DNA from: Sphingopyxis sp.
GTDB taxonomy: Bacteria > Pseudomonadota > Alphaproteobacteria > Sphingomonadales > Sphingomonadaceae
Assembly (NCBI GenBank): GCA_017745175.1
Contig: JAGHZY010000002.1
Coordinates: 85,991-149,990 of the forward strand
Direction of reading: 5' to 3'
Length of the DNA stretch: 64,000 nt
Shown here: in pieces, positions 17,312 through 27,900 of the stretch
Layout of the letters: each line of letters starts with the position of its first letter
Position numbering within the stretch: position 1 is the stretch's first letter
Program-made: the position numbers and the translations under genes
Notes under the pieces: model-generated
The model's database searches: none
Told to the model about the DNA's origin: nothing
The model's input: only the letters and a program-made list of their open reading frames with translations

Positions 17312-18072
17312 TGCTGCTGCCTTTGCTCCTTGCCGCCGCCGCACCCGCGGACGGTTCCGTGATCGCGCTCGTCAAGGACGAGAGAGGCAGGCAGTGTCTG
17401 CCCGACAAGAGCCTGTGTCTTCAGCTTTCGGCGGCCGAGGACAACGCCGTAGGCGGCCTGCTCGCGATTTATGCGTCCGAAAATGCAGCCGATGCGGAGC
17501 AGCCGCTGCCGCCACTCGCTGATGGCGACGCGCCCGAACTCTGGCCCACGCTGATTTCGGTCCGGTCCTTGCCCGGGGATGCGCCGGGGACACGCAGGTA
17601 TCTGGCAGGAATACTCGGCCGTCAGTCGACCATGTATTCCGGCGGGGGTGGTTCGGCAGCGCGATTGCATCTTTATGAATTTGTGACCGGCGCAAACCCG
17701 GCACTTGGCGCCGAGCTTCTCGATCTCGCGTGGGACGGCTCGCTTATGATCCGTGCCTGCTTCTCGGAAAAGGATATGAAGGACCGGCTGGAAGCGTGCC
17801 ACGACGAATATGATTTCACCTCGACGCTGTCTGCTGCGCCCGCCGACGGCACGAAACTGCCTGCTTTGACCTATCGCGCCGTCGCAACGACCTTTCCGCG
17901 TACCTCGCGGCGATCGGAGGATAACAGCGCGGCCAAGCTGAAACGGGCCGATCTCGTGCGCGCCGAGGACCCCGCCTGCACATACGAGCGTACCCTGCAC
18001 TATAATGCTGCAACGGCGCGGTACGAGATGGACCGGCCGCTGCCCGATTGTTCGGATTATACGACACCATGA
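17311..18072 (+). CDS. Hypothetical exported protein
   Basis: ORF with signal peptide MLLPLLLAAAAPADG, coupled to the MBL gene. Confidence 0.6.
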   Translation: MLLPLLLAAAAPADGSVIALVKDERGRQCLPDKSLCLQLSAAEDNAVGGLLAIYASENAADAEQPLPPLADGDAPELWPTLISVRSLPGDAPGTRRYLAGILGRQSTMYSGGGGSAARLHLYEFVTGANPALGAELLDLAWDGSLMIRACFSEKDMKDRLEACHDEYDFTSTLSAAPADGTKLPALTYRAVATTFPRTSRRSEDNSAAKLKRADLVRAEDPACTYERTLHYNAATARYEMDRPLPDCSDYTTP

Positions 18073-18716
18073 TCATGCCCGCTTCTTCGCCCGCGCCGCG
18101 GCTGCTACCGCGCCTCATCCTGCTCGCCGCCGCGGCGTTGCTGCTCGTCGCCGTCTGGTGGGCTGTCGCGGCGTGGCAGGACTGGCAAAAGGGTTATGGC
18201 CCCGAAACGGTCGTCGCCGCGAGCCTGCGGGGCCTGCAGGAACAGAATGTTCTCGTGCCCTTCACCGCGCGCTATGTTGCCGTCGTCACCTCGACGCAGA
18301 GCCGGCTGGGGCTGAGTGCGAAGAAGACGCTGATCATGCCAGGAACGGTGCGTTACGAACTCGATCTCGGCAAGCTGAAACAGTCCGACCTCGACTGGGA
18401 TGCGGCCGCCAATGCGCTCACCGTTACCCTGCCGCCGCTGCGGCTCGCGGGGCCGGAGATCGATATCGACGCGATCAGCGAATATCGCGATGGCGAGATA
18501 TTGCTCACGCTCACCGATGCAGAACGCACACTCGATGCCGCGAACCGCAAGCGCGCGCAGGAAGAGCTGATCGCGCAGGCGAAGGGGGCGACGCCGATGC
18601 GCCTCGCGCAGGGCGCTGCGCGCACCGCGGTTGAACAGAGCTTTGCGATGCCGCTGAAAGCGGCGGGGATCGACGCCAGGGTGACCGCGCGCTTCGCCGA
18701 CGCACCGGCCGGGTAA
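18069..18716 (+). CDS. DUF4230 domain-containing protein
   Basis: 216 codons; single N-terminal TM followed by ARYVAVVTSTQSRLGLSAKKTLIMPGTVRYELDLGKL... Confidence 0.7.
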   Translation: MIMPASSPAPRLLPRLILLAAAALLLVAVWWAVAAWQDWQKGYGPETVVAASLRGLQEQNVLVPFTARYVAVVTSTQSRLGLSAKKTLIMPGTVRYELDLGKLKQSDLDWDAAANALTVTLPPLRLAGPEIDIDAISEYRDGEILLTLTDAERTLDAANRKRAQEELIAQAKGATPMRLAQGAARTAVEQSFAMPLKAAGIDARVTARFADAPAG

Positions 18717-18782
18717 AAACCCGGCTTTCCGTGCTTCGGCAGCTTTGTTATCCTTCGCCCGGGTCGGGCAGGGGGAACTGGC

Positions 18783-19496
18783 ATGGCTACAGCGGCGGAG
18801 GGCGCACCGCGCGCCGAGCTTTTCTGGCATCGCATGGCGATCGGCCTCGCGGTCTTCATCGTCTTCGGATTCCTGCAATTCGCGCTCAGGGGTTTCGTCG
18901 ATCCGGTCGCGGCGCCTTTCTGGGTGCATCTTCACGGGATCGCGATGCTGGCGTGGCTTGCGCTGCTGATCGCCCAGCCGACGCTCGTCTCGCGCGATCA
19001 TCTCGCGCTGCACCGGCGGCTCGGGTGGGTCGGGGCGGGGCTCGCGCTGTTCATCACCGGCCTTGGCATCTTTACCGGCCTCGCCTCGCTGGCGCTGAAC
19101 CGCTTTCCGCCCTTCTTTTCGCCGCCTTATTTTCTCGCGCTGACCTCCGTGGAATCGCTTGTCTTCGGCCTGACGGTGTGGGCAGCGGTGCGCCGGCGCC
19201 ATGCGACCGCATGGCACCGGCGGCTGATGATCGGCGCGACGATCATCCTCCTCGAACCCGCGCTTGGCCGCATCCTGCCGATGCCCCTGATGATCGGCTG
19301 GTCCGACATTCCGATCGGCCTGATCCAGCTTGGCGTCGTCGGCATCATTGCGTTGTACGACCGCCGTACGCTCGGCCGCGTTCATCCCGCGACAAAAGCG
19401 ATCGCGGCGATTGTCATCACGGTGCGCGTCACCATCTATCTCCTGGCGATGACACCTCCGGTCGTCGCGCTCGCGGAGCGGCTTGCCGGCGCATAG
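18783..19496 (+). CDS. Multi-pass membrane protein of unknown function
   Basis: 237 aa, about seven hydrophobic segments. Confidence 0.65.
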   Translation: MATAAEGAPRAELFWHRMAIGLAVFIVFGFLQFALRGFVDPVAAPFWVHLHGIAMLAWLALLIAQPTLVSRDHLALHRRLGWVGAGLALFITGLGIFTGLASLALNRFPPFFSPPYFLALTSVESLVFGLTVWAAVRRRHATAWHRRLMIGATIILLEPALGRILPMPLMIGWSDIPIGLIQLGVVGIIALYDRRTLGRVHPATKAIAAIVITVRVTIYLLAMTPPVVALAERLAGA

Positions 19497-19564
19497 CCGA
19501 ATTGCCCTGCCGGGGGCAGCAGTGTAGGGGGTTCGCCAAGGCAAAAGCCAGATAAGGAAAAGCG

Positions 19565-20554
19565 ATGACTGCTCCCGTTCGCGAGAATCTCTCGGGCCTC
19601 GACCTGCGCGCCGAAATCGAACGCCTCCGCAAGGAACGCAACGCCGTCATCCTCGCGCATTATTACCAGAAGCCCGAGATTCAGGACCTCGCCGATTTCG
19701 TCGGCGATTCGCTCGAACTGTCGCGCAAGGCGGCCGATACCGACGCCGACGTCATCGCCTTTTGCGGCGTCAAGTTCATGGCCGAAACGGCGAAGATCCT
19801 GTCGCCGCAGAAGACGGTGATCCTGCCCGACATGGACGCGGGCTGCAGTCTCGAAGACAGCTGCCCGCCCGAACAGTTCAAACGCTTCCGCGAAGCGCAT
19901 CCCGATCATATCGCGCTGACCTACATCAACTGCTCGGCGGCGGTGAAGGCGCTCAGCGACATCATCGTCACCTCGTCGAGCGCCGAGACGATCATCAGCC
20001 AGATCTCGCCCGAGCAGAAGATCATCTTCGGCCCCGACCGCCATCTCGGCGGCTATCTCAACCGGAAATTCGGGCGTGACATGCTGCTGTGGCCGGGCGT
20101 GTGCATCGTCCACGAGGCATTCAGCGAGACCGAATTGCTGAAGCTCAAGGCGCAGCATCCGGGCGCCCCCGTCGCCGCGCACCCCGAATGCCCGCCGCAT
20201 ATCGTCGACCATGCCGATTATGTCGGGTCGACCAGCGGGATCCTGCAGTTCGCGAAAAGCTTCCCCGGCGACACGCTGATCGTTGCGACCGAACCGCACA
20301 TCATCCACCAGATGGAACTCGCGCTGCCCGAAAAGACTTTCATCGGTGCGCCGGGTGCCGACGGCAACTGTAACTGCAACATCTGCCCTTATATGGCGCT
20401 CAACACGATGGAGAAGCTCTACATCGCGTTGCGCGACCTGAAGCCGCAGATCGAGATGGAGGAAGGCCTCCGCCTCGCCGCGCGCAAGAGCCTCGACCGG
20501 ATGCTCGAAATGGCATCGGGGACGATCGGCAAGGGCGATTTGGGCAAGCGCTGA
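19565..20554 (+). CDS. nadA: Quinolinate synthase
   Basis: RNAVILAHYYQKPEIQDLADFVGDSLELSRKA, VAAHPECPP, GADGNCNCNICPYMALNTMEKLY. Confidence 0.97.
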   Translation: MTAPVRENLSGLDLRAEIERLRKERNAVILAHYYQKPEIQDLADFVGDSLELSRKAADTDADVIAFCGVKFMAETAKILSPQKTVILPDMDAGCSLEDSCPPEQFKRFREAHPDHIALTYINCSAAVKALSDIIVTSSSAETIISQISPEQKIIFGPDRHLGGYLNRKFGRDMLLWPGVCIVHEAFSETELLKLKAQHPGAPVAAHPECPPHIVDHADYVGSTSGILQFAKSFPGDTLIVATEPHIIHQMELALPEKTFIGAPGADGNCNCNICPYMALNTMEKLYIALRDLKPQIEMEEGLRLAARKSLDRMLEMASGTIGKGDLGKR

Positions 20555-20682
20555 CCCGGTCATCCGGCCACCGATGTTGCATTTCCGGAAAATGATATAA
20601 GTTCCGCCTCCTAAGGCGCGAGTCTCGCCCCCCGTGCGAGCGTCTGACGGCGAATTCTTGCGTCTGGCAGGAGGATGGTCGC

Positions 20683-21813
20683 ATGGCAGAAGATTGGCTG
20701 GCTGATGTCAGGAAATATGTCGCGGACGCCGACGAGACGGTGGTGTCCGCGATCGTCAAATATCTTGGCATCGCACTCAGAAACCGCGATTCCTCACTCG
20801 TTTCCTTCAGCGACAAGAAGGAAACCGACAGAGTCCGCGAGAATTTCCTCAAGAAGAAGCTCGGGCTGACCGACGATGACGCGACGCTCGATGCCGCGAT
20901 CGCCTCCGTCGGCGAACGGATGAAGGAAGACCGGACCAAGAACCGCGTCACCGTCTATTATCTGCTCGCGCAGCATTTCGGCCTGCTCAGCCTCTTCGGG
21001 GGCGTTGCCGGGGCTGCCGGTGTCGCCGGTGCAGCCGCCGGGTTGGCGGCCGCGGGCGGGCTCGGCAGCGACGCGGACGCGGATGAAGACAAGGCGCCCG
21101 TCGCGCCGCTTGCCGCGGCAGGTCTGGGAGCCGGCGCAGCAGTGGCAGGCGCAGCAGCTGCGGCGCCTGCAAGCGATCCCGCGCCCGCCGCAGCGCCTGT
21201 TGCACCCGCGACACCGCCGCCGCCCGCATCCCCCCAGACCGCCTATACGAGCGGCGGTGACGAAAAGGCCGGCGGCGGCATGGGCTGGCTCGGTTGGCTC
21301 CTGCTCGCGCTCGTGCTCGCGGCGCTGATCTTCTTCGGGTTGCGCTATTGCTCGAAACAGGAGGCTGCGGTGGCGCCGGCCGCAGACGAAGCCGTTGTCA
21401 GCGAGACGGTTCCGCCCGCCACCGATGCGACGGCGACCGCCGCTGCTGCCGCTATCCCCGAAGGCGCCGGCGTCGTCGCGGCGGACCGCGAGGGCAAGCC
21501 GATGCTGACGGTCTATTTCGACACCGGCAAGTCGGAGGTGTCGAACGACCTGACCGCGGCCGCATCGGCGGTGAAGGCCTATCTCGACGCCAATCCGGCC
21601 GCGTCTCTGGCGGTTTCGGGCTATAATGACCCGACGGGCAACGCGGCCGCGAATGCCGAATTGTCGAAGAACCGTGCGCAGAGCGTGAAGGCGGCGCTCG
21701 AGAAGCTGGGCATCGCGGCGGAGAAGGTCGTTCTCGAAAAGCCGGCAGAGACCACCACGACCGGCACCGACAATTCGGCGGCGCGCCGCGTGGAAGTGAC
21801 CGTGAAGGGCTGA
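20683..21813 (+). CDS. DUF2853-like domain fused through a TM to a C-terminal OmpA-like domain
   Basis: N-terminus MAEDWLADVRKYVADADETVVSAIVKYLGIALRNRDSSLVSFSDKKETDRVRENFLKKKLGL; TM MGWLGWLLLALVLAALIFFGLRY; C-terminus LTVYFDTGKSEVSNDLTAAASAVKAYLDANPAASLAVSGYNDPTGNAAANAELSKNRAQSVKAAL. Confidence 0.85.
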   Translation: MAEDWLADVRKYVADADETVVSAIVKYLGIALRNRDSSLVSFSDKKETDRVRENFLKKKLGLTDDDATLDAAIASVGERMKEDRTKNRVTVYYLLAQHFGLLSLFGGVAGAAGVAGAAAGLAAAGGLGSDADADEDKAPVAPLAAAGLGAGAAVAGAAAAAPASDPAPAAAPVAPATPPPPASPQTAYTSGGDEKAGGGMGWLGWLLLALVLAALIFFGLRYCSKQEAAVAPAADEAVVSETVPPATDATATAAAAAIPEGAGVVAADREGKPMLTVYFDTGKSEVSNDLTAAASAVKAYLDANPAASLAVSGYNDPTGNAAANAELSKNRAQSVKAALEKLGIAAEKVVLEKPAETTTTGTDNSAARRVEVTVKG

Positions 21814-21837
21814 TTGCCCTTCCGATACGCGACAGGA

Positions 21838-21867
21838 AAGCGGGGCCTTCGGGTCCCGCTTTTTTCG
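21838..21867 (+). terminator. Rho-independent terminator
   Basis: AGCGGGGCC-TTCG-GGTCCCGCT followed by TTTTTC. Confidence 0.8.
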
Positions 21868-22129
21868 TTCCGATTCGCGATTCGCGGAGGACCCCGATTC
21901 CGTGCGGCGAAGGCGAGTCGGTTCGACGGTCGAATCCGAAAATGCTGCGGCGCTGTTACAAAAATGCTGCAGGGAATCCGCTTGTTGCTAATGCCGGACT
22001 TATCCACAAGCGCAGACGGCCGATCGGGGTTTTTCGCGCATTTTCTGTTGGCGGCCCCGGCGCTTCATGCCAGCTTCAAATCATCGGACGACAGAGACGT
22101 CGGACCGCCGGGACATCAAGGGTAGTTGC

Positions 22130-22486
22130 AAGACTAGCCAGAAGAGAACGGATCGGACCAGCGAGGAAATCGACCGATAGCCTGATCACGGAACGTAGCG
22201 ATTCCCACGAGTTGATGCGGACCCGATCGGGTACAGGAAATGCAGTCCATCGCTTGGACAGCGACTGCTTCGGCGGACGCAAGAAGAGATGATGAAGGGC
22301 TTTCCAGGTGCGGCCGGCCCCCGAAAGGGGGCCGACCAAACCGTCGCCGGGTTGTTCCGGCGTGCGCCGCGACGCATCGTTTTGCGGACTGCCGATCGCA
22401 AGAGAAGCAGGACGGGATGAAGCGGAGCGGAGTAAACGGGACAGAACCGGATAGTGGGGGCTGGCAGCGATGCTGGCCCCCATTTC
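22130..22486 (+). ncRNA. Candidate structured RNA (strand and limits uncertain)
   Basis: No credible ORF; perfect CGGCCCCC-GAAA-GGGGGCCG hairpin (22315-22334); terminator-like GGGGGC...GCCCCC hairpin (22456-22481) followed by ATTTC. Confidence 0.3.
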
Positions 22487-22806
22487 GCGTGCGCCGAGGG
22501 TTCGGCGCTTTGGCGTCATGCCGCGCTCCGGCGCATCGTCCATACCCCTCCCATTTATTTTCCCGGCTGTGACTTTCGTCACACCAGCGTCAAACGCGGC
22601 TGGTTAGTGATGCCTTGCGACCCGGAGACGTTCCCGATCAGGAACCGATCCCCCTTTTCCCGGCCGAGCCCAGGCGGGCCGGCCGGGAACCTTTCGCGCC
22701 CCGGCCGCATTGTTTCGATATCGCTGAAGCGATGTCCGGGTACGACCGGACGTTCCGATACTCGCCGGCTTCCGGCACAGCCGGACCGGTTCAGGGAGGA
22801 AAAGTC

Positions 22807-23070
22807 ATGGGCTTGATCATCACATTGATCGTCGGCGGCATCATCGGCTGGCTGGCGAGCATCGCCATGCGGACCGACGCGCAGCAGGGGATCATCCTGA
22901 ATGTCGTTGTCGGGGTCGTCGGGGCATTTCTCGGCAATTTTCTCGGCGGCTTTTTCGGCATGGGCGCCAGCCTCGACACATTCAGTCCGGTCGGATTGCT
23001 GTGGGCCTTCATCGGCGCCGTGGTCCTGCTCGGGATCATCAACCTCTTTCGCCGCGGCCGTGTCCGCTGA
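22807..23070 (+). CDS. GlsB/YeaQ/YmgE family stress response membrane protein
   Basis: MGLIITLIVGGIIGWLASIAMRTDAQQGIILNVVVGVVGAFLG. Confidence 0.92.
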   Translation: MGLIITLIVGGIIGWLASIAMRTDAQQGIILNVVVGVVGAFLGNFLGGFFGMGASLDTFSPVGLLWAFIGAVVLLGIINLFRRGRVR

Positions 23071-23188
23071 ACCGCCGGCCGGCGAGTGTGGACCGTTGCC
23101 GCCATTCCGCTAGGTGATTTCAAATATTTGCGTTACCAATGCGATGCCTGCAGGGTCAGGCGCCAGAAACGATCGTAGGGGTGATCTT

Positions 23189-23458
23189 ATGACTTGGATT
23201 ATTGCTATCATCATGGGCGGCATCATCGGCTGGCTTGCCAGCATTGTGATGCGGACCGATGCCCAGCAGGGCATCTTCCTCAACATCATCGTCGGCTGTG
23301 TCGGGTCGATCCTCGGCCGCTTCCTGTTCGGCAGCTTCCTCGGCGGTGGTCATTTGCGCGGTGACGCCTTCGATCCGATGACCTTGCTAACGGCCTTTAT
23401 CGGCGCGGTGATCCTGCTCGGGATCGTGAACCTCGTCCGGCGCGGACGCGTTCGCTGA
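23189..23458 (+). CDS. GlsB/YeaQ/YmgE family stress response membrane protein (second copy)
   Basis: MTWIIAIIMGGIIGWLASIVMRTDAQQGIFLNIIVGCVGSILGRFLFG. Confidence 0.92.
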   Translation: MTWIIAIIMGGIIGWLASIVMRTDAQQGIFLNIIVGCVGSILGRFLFGSFLGGGHLRGDAFDPMTLLTAFIGAVILLGIVNLVRRGRVR

Positions 23459-23747
23459 GCCTCCGCGGATAGCGGCCGGGCCCCGCGGGCCGGTCGCAGG
23501 CAAATGGGGCGGCCGCCGCTGGCGTGCCGCCTCTTTTGTGTCCGCAACCACTGGAAATTGCTGGAAGAGGCGCGTATGAGCCGCCGCCCGGGGCGCGGGG
23601 GGATGGCGAAGTTTCGCCTCTTGCCAGTGGTGATATAATTAGGTAATACACCTCGCAGAGGATTGATCCTGTTGTGCGGGGTCGAGGGGACGGGCGCGCT
23701 GGCGCCCGCCGCAGCAGTATGCCGCGCAAGGCAGGGAGGGTTTCGGC

Positions 23748-24941
23748 GTGAATTACGAGCGGAAAGTGGATTCGATGGACAGTCTGGCGGGCACGCAGAG
23801 CTTTTACGAGGACGCCGACGATAGCCGGCGCAAGCGCAGCTGGCTGATCATCGCGGTTGTGCTGATCGCGCTGGCGCTGGCCGCCGCCTATTACGCCTTT
23901 ACGAGCGCCAAGGGCGCGGCCGATGCCGAAGGGCAGGGTGCGACCGCGGTGCCGAACGTTACCGTGGTGATCCCCGGCCGCGTGTCGGTCGAGGCCGCGA
24001 TCACCGCCAACGGCACGATCGCGGCGCGCCGCGAAATGCCCGTGGGCGTCGCAGGCGAAGGCGGCCAGGTCGTTCGTGTGCTTGTCGAGCCCGGTCAGTG
24101 GGTCGGTGCGGGGCAGCCGCTCGCGGTCATCGATCGCGCAGTGCAGACGCAGCAGGCGGCGAGCCTCTCGGCCTCGATCCGCGTCGCGCAGGCCGATGCC
24201 GATCTCGCGCAGGCCGAGCTCGAACGCGCGCAGGCGCTCGTCGGCCGCGGCTTTATCTCGAAGGCCGATATGGACCGCAAGCGCGCTACCCGTGACGCGG
24301 CCAACGCGCGCGTTCGCGTTGCGCAGGCGCAATATGCCGAGGCGACGGCCCGCAACGACCGGCTCAACATCGTTGCGCCGGCGGCGGGTCTTGTCCTGAC
24401 GCGGCAGGTCGAACCCGGCCAGATCGTCGGCGCGGGCAGCGGCGTGCTCTTCCGCATGGCGCGCGGCGGCGAGATGGAAATGCTGGCCCAGATGGCCGAA
24501 GCCGATCTGGCACGCGTCAAGGTCGGCACGCGGGCGACGGTGACGCCGGTCGGGACCGACGTACGGATCGCGGGACAGGTGTGGCAGGTCGCGCCGGTGG
24601 TGAACATGGACACGCGCCAGGGAACGGTCCGGATCGCGGTGCCCTATTCGTCGGTGTTGCGCCCGGGCGGCTTCGCCGACGCGCGGCTCGTTTCGGGCAC
24701 GGCGGAAGCGCCGCTGCTTCCCGAAAGCGCGGTCCAGAGCGGGCCCGAGGGCAATTTCGTGCTGGTCGTCGACGGCAACAACACGATCAGGCGCCAGCCG
24801 GTGAAGGTTGGCGAGGTCACCGATAGCGGCGTGTCGATCGCGTCGGGACTGACCGGCAACGAGCGGGTCGTCGCGCTGGCGGGCGCGTTCCTCAACGCCG
24901 GCGACAAGGTGAAGCCGGTCGTCCAGAAATCGTCGCGATAA
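23748..24941 (+). CDS. Efflux RND transporter periplasmic adaptor subunit
   Basis: GTG start with GGGAGGG RBS; TM then lipoyl/HlyD-like GEGGQVVRVLVEPGQWVGAGQPLAVID and APAAGLVLTRQVEPGQIVGAG. Confidence 0.92.
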   Translation: MNYERKVDSMDSLAGTQSFYEDADDSRRKRSWLIIAVVLIALALAAAYYAFTSAKGAADAEGQGATAVPNVTVVIPGRVSVEAAITANGTIAARREMPVGVAGEGGQVVRVLVEPGQWVGAGQPLAVIDRAVQTQQAASLSASIRVAQADADLAQAELERAQALVGRGFISKADMDRKRATRDAANARVRVAQAQYAEATARNDRLNIVAPAAGLVLTRQVEPGQIVGAGSGVLFRMARGGEMEMLAQMAEADLARVKVGTRATVTPVGTDVRIAGQVWQVAPVVNMDTRQGTVRIAVPYSSVLRPGGFADARLVSGTAEAPLLPESAVQSGPEGNFVLVVDGNNTIRRQPVKVGEVTDSGVSIASGLTGNERVVALAGAFLNAGDKVKPVVQKSSR

Positions 24942-24989
24942 CCGGCCGAGCGGCGCGCGTAGAGATTTGATGCACAAGGGCGTTTGATC

Positions 24990-27900
24990 ATGAGCTTTCG
25001 CAACATTTCCGCCTGGTGCATCCGCAATCCGGTGCCGCCGATCGTGCTGTTCATCCTGCTGCTGCTGGCGGGCGTGGTCAGCTTCAACCGGATGGACGTC
25101 AACGACAATCCCGACGTCGAATTCCCGATGGTACAGGTCATCGTCGCGCAGCCCGGTGCGGCCCCGTCCGAACTCGAGACGCAGGTCACCCAGCGTGTCG
25201 AGGCGGCGGTGCGTGCGGTCAGCGGTGTCGACGAGCTTTCTTCCTATGTCGGCGAAGGCAACAGCCGGACGATGGTGCAGTTCGCGATCGGCACGCCGAT
25301 CGACCGCGCCTATAATGACGTCAACCAGGCGGTGCAGCAGATCCGCAGCGACCTGCCCGAGGGCATTCTCGAACCGCAGGTCGTGCGTGTCGATGCAGCG
25401 GGCGGGCCGATCACCTATTTCGCCGTCGAAACCTCGGACATGACGCTCGAACAACTGAGCTGGTTCGTCGACAATACGGTCGCCAAGGAACTGCTGTCGA
25501 TCCAGGGCATGGCAAAGGTCAGCCGCTCGGGCGGCGTCAACCGCGAGATACGCGTGATCCTCGATCCCGCGCGCATGCAAAGCTATGGCCTGACCGCGAG
25601 CCAGGTGAACCAGCAGCTCCGGCAGGTGAACGTCAACGCGGCGGGCGGGCGCACCGAAATCGCCGGTTCCGAACAGGCCGTGCGCGTGCTCGGCAATGCC
25701 GAAAACGCTTTCCAGCTCGGCGAAACGCGCATTTCGATCGGCAACGGCCGCACGATCCGGCTCGCCGATGTCGCCAAGGTGAGCGACGGCTATGCCGAAC
25801 AGCGCAACCTTGCCAAGATCGAGGGCAAGCAGGTGCTGTCCTTCTCGATCGAAAAGGCGAAGGGCTCGTCGGACGTCACGATCCACGACGAGACGATGAA
25901 GAAGCTCGCCGAGATCAGGAAGGCAAACCCGCAGGTCGAATTCAAGATCCTGTTCACGCGGACCGAATATACCAAGGAACAATATCGCAGCTCGATGCTC
26001 GCGATGATCGAGGGTGCGGTGCTCGCCGTCGTCGTCGTGTTCCTGTTCCTGCGCGACTGGCGTGCGACGCTGATCAGCGCGATGGCGATCCCGCTGTCGG
26101 CGATCCCGACCTTCTGGTTCATGGACCTGATGGGCTTTTCGCTGAACGGCCTGTCGTTGCTGGCGCTGAGCCTCGTCGCGGGCGTGCTCGTCGACGACGC
26201 GATCGTCGAGATCGAGAATATCGTCAGACATATGCGAATGGGCAAGACCGCCTATCAGGCGTCGATCGACGCCGCCGACGAAATCGGCCTCGCGGTCGTC
26301 GCGACGACGATGTCGATCGTCGCGGTATTCCTGCCCGTTGCGCTGATGCCGGGCATCTCGGGCCAGTTCTTCATCCAGTTCGGCCTGACGGTCGTGTTCG
26401 CGGTGCTCGTCAGCCTCGCGGTCGCGCGCATGATCACGCCGATGATCGCCGCCTATTTCCTGTCGGCGCAGGGCGAGCAGGATCATGCCTCGGGCCCGTG
26501 GGTCGATCGCTACGAGCGCATCCTTGCGTGGACGCTCGACAACACAAAACATCATGCAGTCCGCGCGCGTTACGAGGCACACCCGACGAAGCTCGCCTAT
26601 CTGGCGCTGCCGCTGGTGCTCGCCGGCCTGTCGGTGCTCTACGCGATCTATGCCTATTTCCAGCCGGTTCCGGTCGGTCAGGACAAGCCCAATACGGCGA
26701 TGTATTTCCTGCTGCAGACCCCGGTCCAGGCGATCCTCATCTATGTCGGGGTCAGCCTGCTCGCCATCTTGCTGGGGGCGCTCGCCTGGATAGTCGGGAT
26801 GCGCCAGCCGGGCTTCACCAACTGGGCGAGGTTCATGGTCCAGCGCGCCTGGGCGCGCCTGTTCGACCACCGCGTCTGGATCGTCGGTATCGGCGTCGTG
26901 TCGCTGGTGATGAGCGTCGTACTGCTGATGATCCTGCCGCAGCAGTTCCAGCCGACGATCAACAGCGACTATAGCCAGATCCGTTACGAACTGCCGCCGG
27001 GTTCGACGCTTGCGCAGAGCGAGCATATCTCGAACCAGATCAACGCGATCCTCTCGAAGGACAAGAATGTCGAAAACGCCTTTTACGAGGTCAACGTCAA
27101 CGACGGCGGCGTCTATATCACGCTGAAGAAGAGTCGCGAGGTAAGCAGCGTCGAATGGGAGCGCAGCCTGCAGCCCAAGATGGCGGCAATTCCCGACGCC
27201 CGCGTCCATTTCCAGAGCCAGTCGGGCGGTTTTTCGGGCCGCGATATCACTTTCGTCATCGGTAGCGACGATCCGGTCGCGCTCGAAAAACACGCGCGCC
27301 TGATCGTGTCGCAGATGGAGAAGCTCAAGGAACTGCGCGGCTCGCGGATCGAGGGCGACATTCCGCGCCCCGAGATCATCGTGACCCCGCGTCTTGACCT
27401 TGCCGCCGAACTCGGCGTGACGACGTCGGCACTCAGCCAGACGATCCGCATCGCGACGCTCGGCGACATCGATCAGAATGCGGCGAAATTCTCGCTGTCC
27501 GATCGGCAGATCCCGATCCGCGTGCTGCTGTCCGAGGATTCGCGCCGCAGCCTTGCGACGATCGAGAATTTGCCGGTTCCGACCGCGCGCGGGACGACGG
27601 TGCCGCTGAAGTCGGTGGCGTCGATCGGCTTTGGCGCCGGTCCGACCGAACTGCGCCGTTACAATCAGACGCGACGCATCGTGATCGGTGCCGACCTCGC
27701 GCCCGGACTGGTCACGGGCGATGCGCAGAAGAAAATCGACGCGCTGCCAGCGGTCAAGACGATGCCGCAGGGTATCCGCAAGGTCATCCAGGGCGACGCC
27801 AAATGGCAGGCCGAACTGATCACCAATTTCATGATCGCGGTCGTGTCGGGGCTGTTGCTCGTCTTCTCGACGCTGGTGCTCCTCTATCGCCGCTTCCTGT

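Noticed and set aside
22000-22008. TTATCCACA, a perfect DnaA-box consensus, in the long non-coding gap (possible oriC)
   Set aside because: Only one box found, no AT-rich unwinding element and no origin-flanking genes such as hemE, parA/parB or dnaA nearby.
22130-22486. RNase P RNA or tmRNA in the 22-kb gap
   Set aside because: Fragments such as GAGGAAAT and ACAGAACCGGA look superficially similar, but the conserved RNase P core and a tmRNA tag ORF were not found.
22076-22582. 168-aa minus-strand ORF in the non-coding gap
   Set aside because: No recognisable domain, poor start context, composition like non-coding sequence.
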